Position numbers and translations under genes: made by a program. Shown here one piece after another: positions 41,342 to 47,743 of a DNA stretch of 64,000 nt. The stretch covers positions 1-64,000 of the forward strand of contig JAPDDQ010000006.1 of NCBI GenBank assembly GCA_027587225.1, in the 5' to 3' direction. Below the pieces are notes generated by a model that was not told where the DNA came from, did not search any database, and saw only the letters and a program-made list of their open reading frames with translations. Position 1 is the first letter of the stretch. Each line of letters opens with the position of its first letter. Source of the DNA: Solirubrobacter taibaiensis (GTDB taxonomy: Bacteria; Actinomycetota; Thermoleophilia; Solirubrobacterales; Solirubrobacteraceae).

Positions 41342-42793
41342 ATGAGACGAGATTCGAGATGGGTGCTGGCGCTCGCGTCGGCCGCCTCCCTGATGGTCGC
41401 GCTGGACACGCTCGTCGTGTCGACGGCGCTGAGCACGATCCGCGTCGAGCTCGACGCTTCCCTCGCCGCTCTCGAGTGGACGGTCAACGCCTACAACCTC
41501 AGCTTCGCGGTGCTGTTGATGACGGGCGCGGCGCTGGGCGATCGATTCGGGCGCCGGCGCGGGTTCACCATCGGGCTCGCGATCTTCGTGTTCGGCTCGG
41601 CGGCTTGCGCTTTGGCGCCTTCAGTGGAGTGGTTGATCGCGGCGCGGGCCGTGCAGGGCGCGGGCGCGGCCTTGGTCATGCCGCTCGGGATGGCGCTGGT
41701 GAGCTCGGCCTTCGCGCCGGAGCGGCGGGGCCAGGCGCTCGGGATCTACTTCGGCGTGACCGGGCTCGCCGTGGCCAGCGGGCCGGTGGTCGGCGGCGCG
41801 ATCACCGAAGGGCTCGCGTGGGAATGGATCTTCTGGATCAACGTGCCGCTCGGGCTCGTGCTGCTGCCGCTGATCTCGCGCCGGATCGCCGAGTCGCGCG
41901 GGCCGGACGGCTCGCTCGATCTCGTCGGGCTGGTGCTCGTCGGGCTGGCGGCGTTCGGCGTCGTGTGGGGGCTCGTGCGCGGGAATCTCGCTGGATGGTC
42001 CTCGGCCGAGGTGATCGCTGCGTTCGCCGCGGGTGTGGCGTGCGCGGTGGCGTTCGTGGCGTGGGAGCGGCGCGTGGTGGACCCCATGCTGCCGCTGCGG
42101 TTCTTCCGTTCCCGCGCGTTCGCGGCGGGCAACGCGGGCGTGTTCTTTGCCGTGGCCTCGCTGTTCGGCGCGGTGTTCTTCCTCGCCCAGTTCCTGCAAA
42201 CCGGCCTCGGCTACGGGCCGCTCGACACCGGCGTGCGGCTCTTGCCGTGGACGCTGACGCTGTTCTTCGTCGCTCCGCTCGCGGGAGCGCTGGTCGACCG
42301 GTACGGGGAGCGGCCGTTCATGGTCGGCGGGCTGCTGCTGCAGGGGATCGGCATGGGCTGGATCGCGCTGATCGCCGCGCCCGACATGGCGTATGCGTCG
42401 ATGATCGCGCCGCTGATCATCGCGGGCTGCGGCGTCTCGATGACGTTCCCGGCGGGGCAGAACTCGGTCGTCGGCGCGGTGCCGCCGGAGGCGGTGGGCA
42501 AGGCCGCGGGGACGAACTCGATGCTGCGCGAGCTGGGTGGCGTGTTCGGGATCGCGCTGCTCGTGGCGGTGTTCGCCGGCAACGGCGGCTACGAGTCGCC
42601 GGCCGCGTTCGTGGATGGCGTCGCACCCGCGCTGGCGGTCACCGCCGGGCTCTCGTTCGTCGGCGCCGTGGTCGGGCTCGCGCTACCGGGGTTCCAGCAT
42701 GAGCTGCGTCCACGCGACGTCGTGCCAGGTGTCGAACTTGAAGCCGACGCGCCGGTAGGTCCCGACGAGCTCGAACCCCAGCGCGCGGTGTAG
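41342..42793 (+). CDS. DHA2-family MFS drug exporter
   Basis: The 483-residue transporter has fourteen predicted membrane helices in the EmrB/QacA pattern: WVLALASAASLMVALDTLVV with the helix 1 Asp, LEWTVNAYNLSFAVLLMTGA, GDRFGRRRGFTIGL in loop 2-3, and GQALGIYFGVTGLAVASGPV in helix 5 (motif C). It would exchange protons for hydrophobic compounds. The ATG at 41342 is used because upstream codons are not hydrophobic. The last 111 bases lie antisense to the acetyltransferase at 42683, so the C-terminal 36 residues, which are hydrophilic, are constrained by the opposite gene. Confidence 0.9.
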   Translation: MRRDSRWVLALASAASLMVALDTLVVSTALSTIRVELDASLAALEWTVNAYNLSFAVLLMTGAALGDRFGRRRGFTIGLAIFVFGSAACALAPSVEWLIAARAVQGAGAALVMPLGMALVSSAFAPERRGQALGIYFGVTGLAVASGPVVGGAITEGLAWEWIFWINVPLGLVLLPLISRRIAESRGPDGSLDLVGLVLVGLAAFGVVWGLVRGNLAGWSSAEVIAAFAAGVACAVAFVAWERRVVDPMLPLRFFRSRAFAAGNAGVFFAVASLFGAVFFLAQFLQTGLGYGPLDTGVRLLPWTLTLFFVAPLAGALVDRYGERPFMVGGLLLQGIGMGWIALIAAPDMAYASMIAPLIIAGCGVSMTFPAGQNSVVGAVPPEAVGKAAGTNSMLRELGGVFGIALLVAVFAGNGGYESPAAFVDGVAPALAVTAGLSFVGAVVGLALPGFQHELRPRDVVPGVELEADAPVGPDELEPQRAV

Positions 42794-43168
42794 GCCCACG
42801 CTGCCGTCGTTGGGGAGCGTCATGCCGGCGATCGCGGAGGTGAAGCCCTTCTGGCGCAGCAGCGGGAGCAGGACGGCGTAGAGCGCGCGACCGCCGCCGC
42901 GTCGCACGAACCCGCGCTGCAGGTAGACGCTCGTCTCGCACGCGAAGCGGTAGGCGGCGCGCGGGTGGAACGTCCCGGCGTACGCGTAGCCGACCACACT
43001 GCCTCCGTCCTCGAGCACGAGCCACGCGTGCGACGCCGCGATCCGGCGGGCCATCTCCTCCGTGTCCGGAGGCTCGATCTCGAATGAGACGGCCGTGTCG
43101 GTCACGTAGGGCGCGTAGATGGCCGCGCAAGCGGCGGCGTCGTCCTCGGTGGCGGTGCGAACGTCCAT
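42683..43168 (-). CDS. GNAT acetyltransferase, phosphinothricin-acetyltransferase-like
   Basis: The 161-residue protein follows the Pat/Bar pattern: MDVRTATEDDAAACAAIYAP, TAVSFEIEPP, then VVGYAYAGTFHPRAAYRFAC, YLQRGFVRRGGGRALYAVLL (acetyl-CoA binding), MTLPNDGSVGLHRALGFELV and VGFKFDTWHDVAWTQL. Family members acetylate the amino group of phosphinothricin or methionine derivatives. The ATG at 43168 is placed 7 bases after a TACTAT box, as expected for a leaderless mRNA. It is divergent from an XRE-cupin regulator. Confidence 0.88.
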   Translation of the reverse strand: MDVRTATEDDAAACAAIYAPYVTDTAVSFEIEPPDTEEMARRIAASHAWLVLEDGGSVVGYAYAGTFHPRAAYRFACETSVYLQRGFVRRGGGRALYAVLLPLLRQKGFTSAIAGMTLPNDGSVGLHRALGFELVGTYRRVGFKFDTWHDVAWTQLMLEPR

Positions 43169-43202
43169 GTGTCCGATAGTAGCGATACTGTCCACTATCG
43201 TG
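43168..43202. promoter_or_regulatory. Divergent leaderless promoters inside an inverted repeat
   Basis: The 31 bases between the acetyltransferase ATG and the regulator GTG contain the inverted repeat CGATAGT (43174-43180) / ACTATCG (43194-43200). On the minus strand TACTAT lies 7 bases before the ATG at 43168. On the plus strand GATACT (43184-43189) lies about 10 bases before the GTG at 43200. Both spacings place transcription start at or near the start codon. The dyad overlaps both promoters, so one bound regulator could block both. Confidence 0.6.
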
Positions 43203-43754
43203 TCAGTTGATCTCACGGCCTCGATCGCCGAAACGGTCCGTGCCGCGCGCGAGGCGGAGGGCCTGTCGGCCAACGCGCTGGCGGAGCGCTCGGGGGTGTC
43301 CCGCGCCATGATCGCGAAGGTGGAGCGCGCCGAGGCGCAGCCCACCGCGGCGCTGCTCGGGCGGCTGTCAGCGGCGCTCGGTTTGACGTTGTCCGAGCTC
43401 GTCGCGCGGGCGGAGCAGTCCGACCGGCGGCTCGTGCGGGCGGCCGAGCAGCCGACGTGGACCGACCCTGAGACGGGCTATCGCCGGCGCGCGCTCTCCC
43501 CCGTGTCCGGCGGGCTGCTGGAGCTGGTGGAGGTCGAGTTGCCGAACGGCGTGGAGATCGCGTATCCCGCCGACGCCTACGCGTTCATCCACCAGCAGAT
43601 CTGGGTGCTCGACGGGTCGTTGAGCATTCGCGAAGAGGGTCTGCTTCACGCGCTCGAGCCCGGGGACTGCCTCGAGTTCGGCGCCCCCTCCGCGCGGACG
43701 TTCATCGCCCGCACCGCGTGCCGCTATCTCGTCGCGATCACGCGCCGCGCTTAG
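43200..43754 (+). CDS. XRE-type regulator with cupin domain
   Basis: The 184-residue regulator has an N-terminal Cro/CI helix-turn-helix (AREAEGLSANALAERSGVSR, MIAKVERAEAQPTAALLGRL) and a C-terminal cupin (about 100-180: IHQQIWVLDGSLSIREEGLL, LEPGDCLEFGAPSARTFIA). This architecture often controls an adjacent catabolic or acetyltransferase gene in response to a small ligand. The divergent GNAT gene and the dyad overlapping both starts fit auto- and cross-repression (inference). The 3' end overlaps the DksA-like gene by 17 bases. Confidence 0.88.
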   Translation: MSVDLTASIAETVRAAREAEGLSANALAERSGVSRAMIAKVERAEAQPTAALLGRLSAALGLTLSELVARAEQSDRRLVRAAEQPTWTDPETGYRRRALSPVSGGLLELVEVELPNGVEIAYPADAYAFIHQQIWVLDGSLSIREEGLLHALEPGDCLEFGAPSARTFIARTACRYLVAITRRA

Positions 43755-44073
43755 CGCACTCGATGCAGAGCACGACGTCGGGCATCGCTTGCAGGCGCTT
43801 CTCGGCGATCGGCTGCCCGCAGTTGTCGCAGCAGCCGTACGTGCCCTCGTCCAGCTTGGCGAGGGCCCGTTCGGTGCGTTCGAGGCCGGCTTCCAGCGAA
43901 GTGCCGACCCCGATCTCGTTGAAGCGACTCACAGCTTCGATGGTCCCGTCGCCGATCCGCTTCCCGAAGCCCTGCGACGCGCCGCGCTCCGGGCGCTTGG
44001 CGAGCGTGGCCACGCGTGCCCGGGTGTCGTCGCGGCGCGCTTCGAGCGTTTCGCGGACTTCGTCGAGGTCCAT
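43738..44073 (-). CDS. DksA/TraR-type C4 zinc-finger protein
   Basis: The 111-residue protein has a long N-terminal helical region (DEVRETLEARRDDTRARVAT) and AGLERTERALAKLDEGTYGC leading into the finger CCDNCGQPIAEKRLQAMPDV and VLCIECAKRGA. The C-x2-C ... C-x2-C spacing and the preceding LDEGTYG match the DksA/TraR family, whose members bind RNA polymerase in the secondary channel. The coiled-coil tip acidic pair of DksA is not obvious, so function may differ. It is followed on the same strand by no close gene; the VOC gene is 9 bases upstream. Confidence 0.9.
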   Translation of the reverse strand: MDLDEVRETLEARRDDTRARVATLAKRPERGASQGFGKRIGDGTIEAVSRFNEIGVGTSLEAGLERTERALAKLDEGTYGCCDNCGQPIAEKRLQAMPDVVLCIECAKRGA

Positions 44074-44082
44074 CTCCCGAAG

Positions 44083-44433
44083 CTACCCCTTTGGCGCCTG
44101 GTACAGCTGCAGGTCGTTGCCGTCGGGGTCCTTGAAGGTGACGATCCGGCCCCACGGCTGGTCGGCGATCCCGTCCGGGAACTCCACCCCGGCGCTCTTC
44201 AGCCGCTCCACCTCGGCCTCGATGTCGGCCTCGGGCTGGAAGGCGATCGCCGCCCCACCATCCCCGGCAGGCGACTCGCTGCTGTTGAGGCCGATCTTCA
44301 GCCCGTTCGCGTCGATCTCGCTCCAGTCGCTGTCGTGCTCGGTCACGTCCAGCCCGAGCGTGTCGCCATAGAACGCGACGGAACGGGACATGTCGGTCAC
44401 AGGCAGCCACACAGCTGCAACGCCCTTGATCAT
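44083..44433 (-). CDS. VOC (glyoxalase/bleomycin-resistance) family protein
   Basis: The 116-residue protein is a single VOC unit: AAVWLPVTDMSRSVAFYGDT at the N-terminus, EIDANGLKIGLN, VERLKSAGVEFPDGIADQPW and the closing IVTFKDPDGNDLQLYQ with a metal-site Glu replaced by Gln. This replacement suggests a binding or resistance protein rather than a metal-dependent glyoxalase. A strong GGGAGG ribosome site lies 6 bases before the ATG at 44433. It is 9 bases upstream of the DksA-like gene and probably in one operon with it. Confidence 0.85.
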   Translation of the reverse strand: MIKGVAAVWLPVTDMSRSVAFYGDTLGLDVTEHDSDWSEIDANGLKIGLNSSESPAGDGGAAIAFQPEADIEAEVERLKSAGVEFPDGIADQPWGRIVTFKDPDGNDLQLYQAPKG

Positions 44434-44465
44434 CGGAACCTCCCTGGTTCGATTGGTCGCAGCGG

Positions 44466-44918
44466 CTACGGCCGCGCGACGCGCCGCAGACGACCTCCCG
44501 GTTTGAACACCGACAGTGAGGTTGCACTGAGCAACAGCGCGACCGTCAGGCCCTCCGCCGCGACCAGGAACCACGCGGACGCGTCCCCTTCGAGCCGCTG
44601 CGCGGTCGTCGGGCCGAGCACCAGCGAGCCATTGAGGATCACCGCGAGCGTCATCCCGAGCTTCCCGGCCGTCCACCGATACGTGAGCGTGCGCCACTTC
44701 GTCGCCCGCCCGAGCAGCACGCCGGTGATCAGCGCCGTGAAGCTGAGCGGGATGCCGAACACGAAGGCCTGCATGCCCATGACCTCGTACGCGGTGTGCG
44801 CGCTCGAAGCGTCGGTGGCGGCGACGATCGCGAGCAGGACACTGGACGCGGTCGCGCCGAGGAGCGCCACCGACCCCGCGACGTGGACGAGCAGCAACGG
44901 TTTGCGGTAGCGGGTCAT
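44466..44918 (-). CDS. Small four-helix membrane protein (DUF2269-like), function unknown
   Basis: The 150-residue protein has four membrane helices: LLLVHVAGSVALLGATASSV, EVMGMQAFVFGIPLSFTALI, TAGKLGMTLAVILNGSLVLG and FLVAAEGLTVALLLSATSLS. The HVAG start and the basic loop RATKWRTLTYRWTAGK resemble bacterial DUF2269-type integral membrane proteins, but I cannot assign it firmly. GGTGG lies 5 bases before the ATG at 44918. Upstream sits a repeat copy, so its promoter must lie in the 78 bases before 44997 or in the repeat itself. Confidence 0.7.
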   Translation of the reverse strand: MTRYRKPLLLVHVAGSVALLGATASSVLLAIVAATDASSAHTAYEVMGMQAFVFGIPLSFTALITGVLLGRATKWRTLTYRWTAGKLGMTLAVILNGSLVLGPTTAQRLEGDASAWFLVAAEGLTVALLLSATSLSVFKPGGRLRRVARP

Positions 44919-44996
44919 GGCGGCCACCGTAAGCGCGGTCTTGTCGCCCGTCGTCCGCCCGCGCGCGTATTCGGTTCGTACGTTCGCGGGCGTACG

Positions 44997-45484
44997 GAAC
45001 CGCGTGAACGGCGAGCACACCCGCGGCCGCCGCGTCAAGAAACCCGTACCCAGACGGTCGCGGAGCTGCGCGGCGGTCGTCACGGGTTTCTTGACCCGTC
45101 GGGGGCGGGCGTGCAGAGTGCGGGTGAGGCGGGTGCCCCGCACTGCGTGAACGCCGAAGCGTTCACGGCTTTGCACGCCGAGGGACGGTCCACGCCACGC
45201 GAGTGTTCGATTGGTCAACCAGGAGTTGACAAAGTGATCGCTCGCGTGTCCGGGTGGCGCGTTGCCGCTCGATCGCCGGGGCGTGATGCACAAACGGGTC
45301 CTGTCAGGACCTGATCGTGCACAACCCCCGCGAGCAGGCGCTCCGGCCCGCGCCCGGGCGCACCCGGTGCAACCGGCTCACCCGCACAAGAGCGCGCCGG
45401 CCGCGGCGGGTCAAGCGGGCCAACCGCGAAGCGTTGGTTTGCTTGACGCGACGCCCGACGGTGTGCTCGCCGTTCACGCGGTTC
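44997..45484 (-). repeat. Modular palindromic intergenic repeat, copy 3, with terminal inverted repeats
   Basis: At 488 bases this is the longest copy and the only one lying between divergent genes. The ends are perfect 25-bp inverted repeats (44997-45021 beginning GAACCGCGTGAACGG; 45460-45484 ending CCGTTCACGCGGTTC), with similarity continuing to about 48 bases through GTCAAG motifs. Inside each end is a further inverted repeat: GTCAAGAAACCCGT (45034-45047) with ACGGGTTTCTTGAC (45082-45095), and GTCAAGC/GCTTGAC near 45411-45447. The middle matches copy 1 in reverse: dyad 45147-45166, nested hairpin module 45199-45245, core palindrome 45297-45311, and the block CACCCGGTGCAACCGGCTCA. No open frame looks like a transposase. 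The structure resembles a miniature inverted-repeat element. Confidence 0.85.
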
Positions 45485-45499
45485 GTACCCTGCACCGCC

Positions 45500-45967
45500 A
45501 TGCTCCGCTCGGCCACCCCCGAGGACCTCGAGGCCCTCGTCGCACTCGCGCGCCACCCCGAGATCGCGCGCACGCTCGCAACCAACGCCGTCGACAGCCT
45601 GCGCGACGACGTCGGCGAGCTCCTCGCCATCCACCACGACGGCGCCCTCGCCGGCGGCGTGCGGTGGACCCTCGTCAACCGCCGCAGCCGGGTCGCCGAC
45701 ATCCGGACGCTGATGATCGATCCGCGCTTCGCCGGGCAGGGGCTCGCCGCCCGCGCCGTCAAACTGCTCGTACGTCAGCTCGTCCTCGACCACGACGTGC
45801 ACCGAGTCGAGGCCGAGACGTACGGCTTCAACGACGCCGCACAGCGCGTGTTCACCCGCGCCGGATTCACCAACGAAGGCGTGCGGCGCCAGGCGTACGA
45901 CCGTCACGGCGCCTGGCAGGACGGGGTCAGGTTCGGCCTGCTCTCACACGAGCTCGCAGACGTGTGA
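45500..45967 (+). CDS. GNAT-family N-acetyltransferase
   Basis: The 155-residue acetyltransferase of the RimJ/RimL-like group has MLRSATPEDLEALVALARHP, SRVADIRTLMIDPRFAGQGL (acetyl-CoA loop), DHDVHRVEAETYGFNDAAQR and VFTRAGFTNEGVRRQAYDRH. The substrate is unknown. A TACCCT box at 45486-45491 lies 8 bases before the ATG at 45500, consistent with a leaderless transcript whose promoter borders the repeat. The next gene is an ABC ATPase starting 34 bases after its stop on the same strand. Confidence 0.85.
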   Translation: MLRSATPEDLEALVALARHPEIARTLATNAVDSLRDDVGELLAIHHDGALAGGVRWTLVNRRSRVADIRTLMIDPRFAGQGLAARAVKLLVRQLVLDHDVHRVEAETYGFNDAAQRVFTRAGFTNEGVRRQAYDRHGAWQDGVRFGLLSHELADV

Positions 45968-46001
45968 GCGATCTGCGCGGGTGCTGTGAGCGCCCCCGTC
46001 G

Positions 46002-46979
46002 ATGCTCCACGACATGGACTACGCCATCGAAGCCGAAGGACTGCGCAAGCGCTTCGGAGACACGCAGGCGCTCGCCGGGGTTGACCTGGCAGCGCGTCGC
46101 GGCACGGTGCTCGGCGTGCTCGGCCCCAACGGGGCGGGCAAGACGACGGCCGTCCGCATCCTCGCCACCCTCATCAACGCCGATGAGGGAAGCGCCCGCA
46201 TCAACGGGTACGACGTCGCCCGCGACGCGAAGAAGGTCCGCGAGACGATCGGCCTGACGGGCCAGTACGCGTCCGTGGACGAGCTGCTCACGGGCGAGCA
46301 GAACCTGACGATGATCGGGCAGCTGCTGAACCTCAGCGGCAAGCAGGCCAAGGCTCGCGCGAAGGAGCTGCTCGCCTGGTTCGACCTCACCGAGGCCGCC
46401 AAGCGCCCGGCCAAGACGTACTCCGGCGGCATGCGTCGCCGGCTCGATCTCGCGGCCAGCCTCGTCGGCCGTCCGTCCGTGATCTTCCTCGACGAGCCGA
46501 CCACCGGCCTCGACCCGAGCAAGCGCGAGGACATGTGGAGCGTTGTCCGCTCCCTCGTCGACGACGGCTCGACCGTCCTGCTGACCACGCAGTACCTCGA
46601 AGAGGCCGACGCGCTCGCGGACGAGATCACGGTGATCGACAAGGGCAGCGTGATCGCGCACGACACGCCCGACGGGCTCAAGCGCGTCGTCGGCGGTCAG
46701 CGCCTCACGGTGCGCCCGGCCGATCCCACCCGCCTCGAGGAGACCTCGGCGATCATCGGCACGCTCGCAGGAGCGCGCCCCGAGCAGACGCACCGCGGCG
46801 TGGTCTCGGTCCCCGTCACGGGCGACGAGGTGCTCGGCGACGCCGTCTACCGCCTCAACGAGGCCGGCATCGCCGTCACGGAACTCTCCCTCCACCTCCC
46901 CAGCCTCGACGAGGTCTTCTTCACGCTCACCGGCCGCACCGCCCCGACGGCCGAGACCCTCCAGGAGGTGCTCGCATGA
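46002..46979 (+). CDS. DrrA-type ABC exporter ATP-binding protein, second copy
   Basis: The 325-residue ATPase has Walker A GVLGPNGAGKTTAVRI, signature TYSGGMRRRLDLAASL, Walker B VIFLDEPTTGLDPSKR and TTQYLEEADALADEI. The C-terminal accessory domain typical of DrrA (LHLPSLDEVFFTLTGRTAP) is present. It is clearly of the same subfamily as the 35030 protein but is not a recent duplicate, with many differences across the length. The ATG at 46002 or the one at 46014 may be used. Its stop overlaps the permease ATG (ATGA). Confidence 0.92.
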   Translation: MLHDMDYAIEAEGLRKRFGDTQALAGVDLAARRGTVLGVLGPNGAGKTTAVRILATLINADEGSARINGYDVARDAKKVRETIGLTGQYASVDELLTGEQNLTMIGQLLNLSGKQAKARAKELLAWFDLTEAAKRPAKTYSGGMRRRLDLAASLVGRPSVIFLDEPTTGLDPSKREDMWSVVRSLVDDGSTVLLTTQYLEEADALADEITVIDKGSVIAHDTPDGLKRVVGGQRLTVRPADPTRLEETSAIIGTLAGARPEQTHRGVVSVPVTGDEVLGDAVYRLNEAGIAVTELSLHLPSLDEVFFTLTGRTAPTAETLQEVLA

Positions 46980-47743
46980 GCGCACTCGCTCTCCCCCGGC
47001 ACAGCCTCGTGCTGGCCAAACGCAACCTGATCGGGGTGCTGCGCAACCCCGAGGCGCTACTGGACGTGACGATCCAGCCCGTCATCTTCATCGCGCTGTT
47101 CACGTACATCTTCGGCGGCGCGATCGCCGACGGGTCCCAGCAGGACTACCTGCAGTTCCTGCTCCCGGGCGTGCTCGCGCAGATGGTCGCGTTCGGCAGC
47201 GTCGCGATCGGCGTGAACCTCAGCACCGACATCCAGAAGGGTGTCTTCGACCGCTTCCGCAGCCTCCCCATCGCCCGCGCCGCGCCGCTGATCGGCGCCG
47301 TGCTCGCCGACGTCGTGCGCTTCACGCTGCTGTGCGTCGTGACGCTCGGTTTCGGCTACGCGCTCGGCTTCCGCGCGCAGACCGGCCCGCTCGAGGTGCT
47401 CGCCGCGTGCGCACTGGTGATCGCGTTCGCGCTGTGCCTCGCCTGGGTCGCGGTCTTCGTCGGCATGATGGCCCGCACCCCGGGCTCGGTCCAGGGCATC
47501 CTGTTCCTGACCATGTTCCCGCTGACGTTCGGCACGAGCACGTTCGTCCCGACGGACACGATGCCGGACTGGCTGCAGTCCTTCACCGAAGTGAACCCGC
47601 TCACGCACCTGATCGGCGCGCTGCGCGCCCTGCTGCTGGACCAGCCGATGGGCAACCACCTGCTCTGGACCTTCGTGTCGATGGCGGTGCTGCTGGTGAT
47701 CTTCGTCCCGCTCGCGCTACGGGCCTACGGGCGCCGCGCGTGA
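46976..47743 (+). CDS. DrrB-type ABC-2 permease, second copy
   Basis: The 255-residue permease has six membrane helices. Landmarks are SLVLAKRNLIGVLRNPEALL, IQPVIFIALFTYIFGGAIAD, DIQKGVFDRFRSLPIARAAP in the ATPase-contact loop, and STFVPTDTMPDWLQSFTEVN with NPLTHLIGALRALLL. It matches the DrrB daunorubicin-exporter subfamily better than the first permease does. It works with the ATPase encoded just upstream. The 3' end overlaps the convergent AfsR-type gene by 27 bases. Confidence 0.92.
   Translation: MSALALPRHSLVLAKRNLIGVLRNPEALLDVTIQPVIFIALFTYIFGGAIADGSQQDYLQFLLPGVLAQMVAFGSVAIGVNLSTDIQKGVFDRFRSLPIARAAPLIGAVLADVVRFTLLCVVTLGFGYALGFRAQTGPLEVLAACALVIAFALCLAWVAVFVGMMARTPGSVQGILFLTMFPLTFGTSTFVPTDTMPDWLQSFTEVNPLTHLIGALRALLLDQPMGNHLLWTFVSMAVLLVIFVPLALRAYGRRA

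Noticed and set aside
44997..45484. A coding gene or transposase remnant within repeat copy 3
   Set aside because: Frames through it give only low-complexity Arg/Pro/Gly-rich translations, and different frames are open in different copies.
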